Made by a program: the position numbers and the translations under genes. The notes under the pieces were generated by a model that worked only from the letters and a program-made list of their open reading frames with translations, was not told the origin of the DNA and did no database searches. Shown here piece after piece: positions 6,392 through 7,232 of a DNA stretch of 7,232 nt. Source of the stretch: DATDRM01 sp035291705 (lineage in GTDB: Bacteria; Chloroflexota; Anaerolineae; Anaerolineales; UBA4823); the NCBI GenBank assembly GCA_035291705.1, contig DATDRM010000323.1, positions 1 through 7,232 of the forward strand. The letters are read 5' to 3'. How positions within the stretch are numbered: the first letter of the stretch is position 1; each line of letters starts with the position of its first letter.

Positions 6392-6403
6392 TTAGACACG
6401 GAT
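6392..6403 (+). repeat. Copy of the TTNGACACGGAT motif downstream of the cluster
   Basis: TTAGACACGGAT (6392-6403) matches TTGGACACGGAT at 2005-2016 at 11 of 12 positions and in the same orientation. It lies in the 48-bp gap between the two convergent genes. The homology fades after GAT (GACGCAG here, AAACGCGG upstream). No hairpin followed by a T-run was found in this gap. Confidence 0.4.
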
Positions 6404-6417
6404 GACGCAGAAAAAAA

Positions 6418-7232
6418 TTAGCAGTCTTCCCCGAAGTCGAAGGCTTCAATGTTCCACATCTCGCTGATGGCGGTGGGGTCGAGGGTGAAACGGCACATAT
6501 CTGGGCGTGTCACGGCCAGTTTCAGGCGCAGGTAGAGCGGGATCACCGGAAGCTCGCTGGCGAAGATCTCCTGCACCTTGAGGTGGCTCTCAACATAACC
6601 TGCTTGGCCGGGGAGGGATTCCTGGGCTGACCGGCAGGCCTGGTCGTACTCGGGGTTGCTGTAACCGGTCTCGTTTTGCCCACCCCAGCCTATCGGGAAC
6701 AGAGGCATGCCATTCTCACCTAAGATATTGGGATCGCCGGGGATCTGCTCCGTCGTCCACAGATCGCACGGCGGTTGGACACCGGTCAACCAGGCGAAAT
6801 GAGCCAGATCAAACTGGCGGCCAAATAGAAGTCCTTCCGGGCCGGGCGCGAAGAGCACGCTCGCCTCGGCGAATTGCAACTCGACTCCAATTCCGCATTG
6901 GGCCAGCGACTCAGCCAGGACTGCGGCTGCTCCCCGGCGCTGCGCGGCGGTGGTCGTAGCATAGGTAAACTTGAGCGGCGTGCCATCGAGCACGTCAGGG
7001 ACACCGCGCGCCACGCGGGGCGTCCCTGAGCTCCCGTCGTCGTCAATCCAGCCCACTTCGGTTAACATGGCTGCGCCAGCCGATGGGTCGAAACTATATT
7101 TCGGCACATCTGGGTTAAAGAGCGGGTGCTCAGCTGGCAGGTACGAATCAGGCACCGCCGACAGGCCATGCAGGACTGTCTCCACCACCCGCTGGCGATC
7201 CATGCACAAGGCAATCGCCTGGCGGGTACGCG
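6418..7232 (-). CDS. Family 5 ABC transporter solute-binding protein, C-terminal part (5' end outside window)
   Basis: On the minus strand the frame is open from the right edge to TAA at 6420-6418. An internal ATG at 7209 is not the true start, because the frame upstream of it continues RTRQAIALCMDRQRVVETVL, the well-known SBP_bac_5 motif (vRqAl..aiDr..iv..vl.G). About 271 residues are visible. They include the family-typical LPAEHPLFNPDVPKYSFDP, a GSSGTPRV spacer, an alpha/beta stretch LKFTYATTTAAQRRGAAAVL, NPEYDQACRSAQ and the C-terminal LPVIPLYLRLKLAVTRPDM. Such proteins bind oligopeptides, dipeptides or sugars outside the membrane and deliver them to an ABC importer; specificity cannot be read here. 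The signal peptide and lipobox would lie outside the window. The gene is convergent with the hydrolase cluster and probably unrelated in function. Confidence 0.88.
   Translation of the reverse strand, partial: RTRQAIALCMDRQRVVETVLHGLSAVPDSYLPAEHPLFNPDVPKYSFDPSAGAAMLTEVGWIDDDGSSGTPRVARGVPDVLDGTPLKFTYATTTAAQRRGAAAVLAESLAQCGIGVELQFAEASVLFAPGPEGLLFGRQFDLAHFAWLTGVQPPCDLWTTEQIPGDPNILGENGMPLFPIGWGGQNETGYSNPEYDQACRSAQESLPGQAGYVESHLKVQEIFASELPVIPLYLRLKLAVTRPDMCRFTLDPTAISEMWNIEAFDFGEDC

Noticed and set aside
6370..6417. Terminator between the convergent hydrolase and solute-binding genes
   Set aside because: The gap is A-rich (a run of seven A at 6411-6417) but no GC-rich stem could be found on either strand.

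Overview
The window looks like bacterial chromosome of moderately high GC. The gene families point to a Chloroflexota (Anaerolineae-like) genome, but that assignment is from recalled family resemblance, not a search. There are seven protein genes. Two of them are cut by the window edges. No tRNA, rRNA, CRISPR array or transposase was seen.

Left part (1-1477, minus strand): the first ~492 codons of a UvrD/RecB-like superfamily 1 helicase that runs off the left edge. It has a clean Walker A motif but an unusual Walker B. It is divergent from a short plus-strand gene for a YtxH-type membrane protein (1612-1989). The ~130 bp between them holds a promoter for each gene and a pair of 9-bp direct repeats around the helicase -10 box.

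Middle part (1990-2204): an AT-richer intergenic stretch of ~215 bp. It contains an imperfect inverted repeat built on ACACGGAT, then a perfect 16-bp inverted repeat, then a perfect TATAAT box.

Main cluster (2205-6369, plus strand): four tightly packed genes. They are a 56-residue membrane microprotein beginning MYIDPNSGG, a cytoplasmic AlkP-superfamily phosphohydrolase of the COG3379 type, a five-helix membrane protein that starts on TTG inside the end of the previous gene, and a Tat-exported sulfatase-fold protein with Thr in place of the sulfatase Cys/Ser. The arrangement puts two AlkP-fold enzymes on opposite sides of the membrane with two membrane proteins between them. An envelope phosphoester, lipid or polysaccharide role is plausible but is inference.

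Right part (6418-7232, minus strand): the C-terminal ~271 residues of a family 5 (Opp/Dpp-type) solute-binding protein, convergent with the cluster and cut by the right edge. A short motif, TTNGACACGGAT, occurs just upstream of the cluster (2005) and just downstream of it (6392) in the same orientation.
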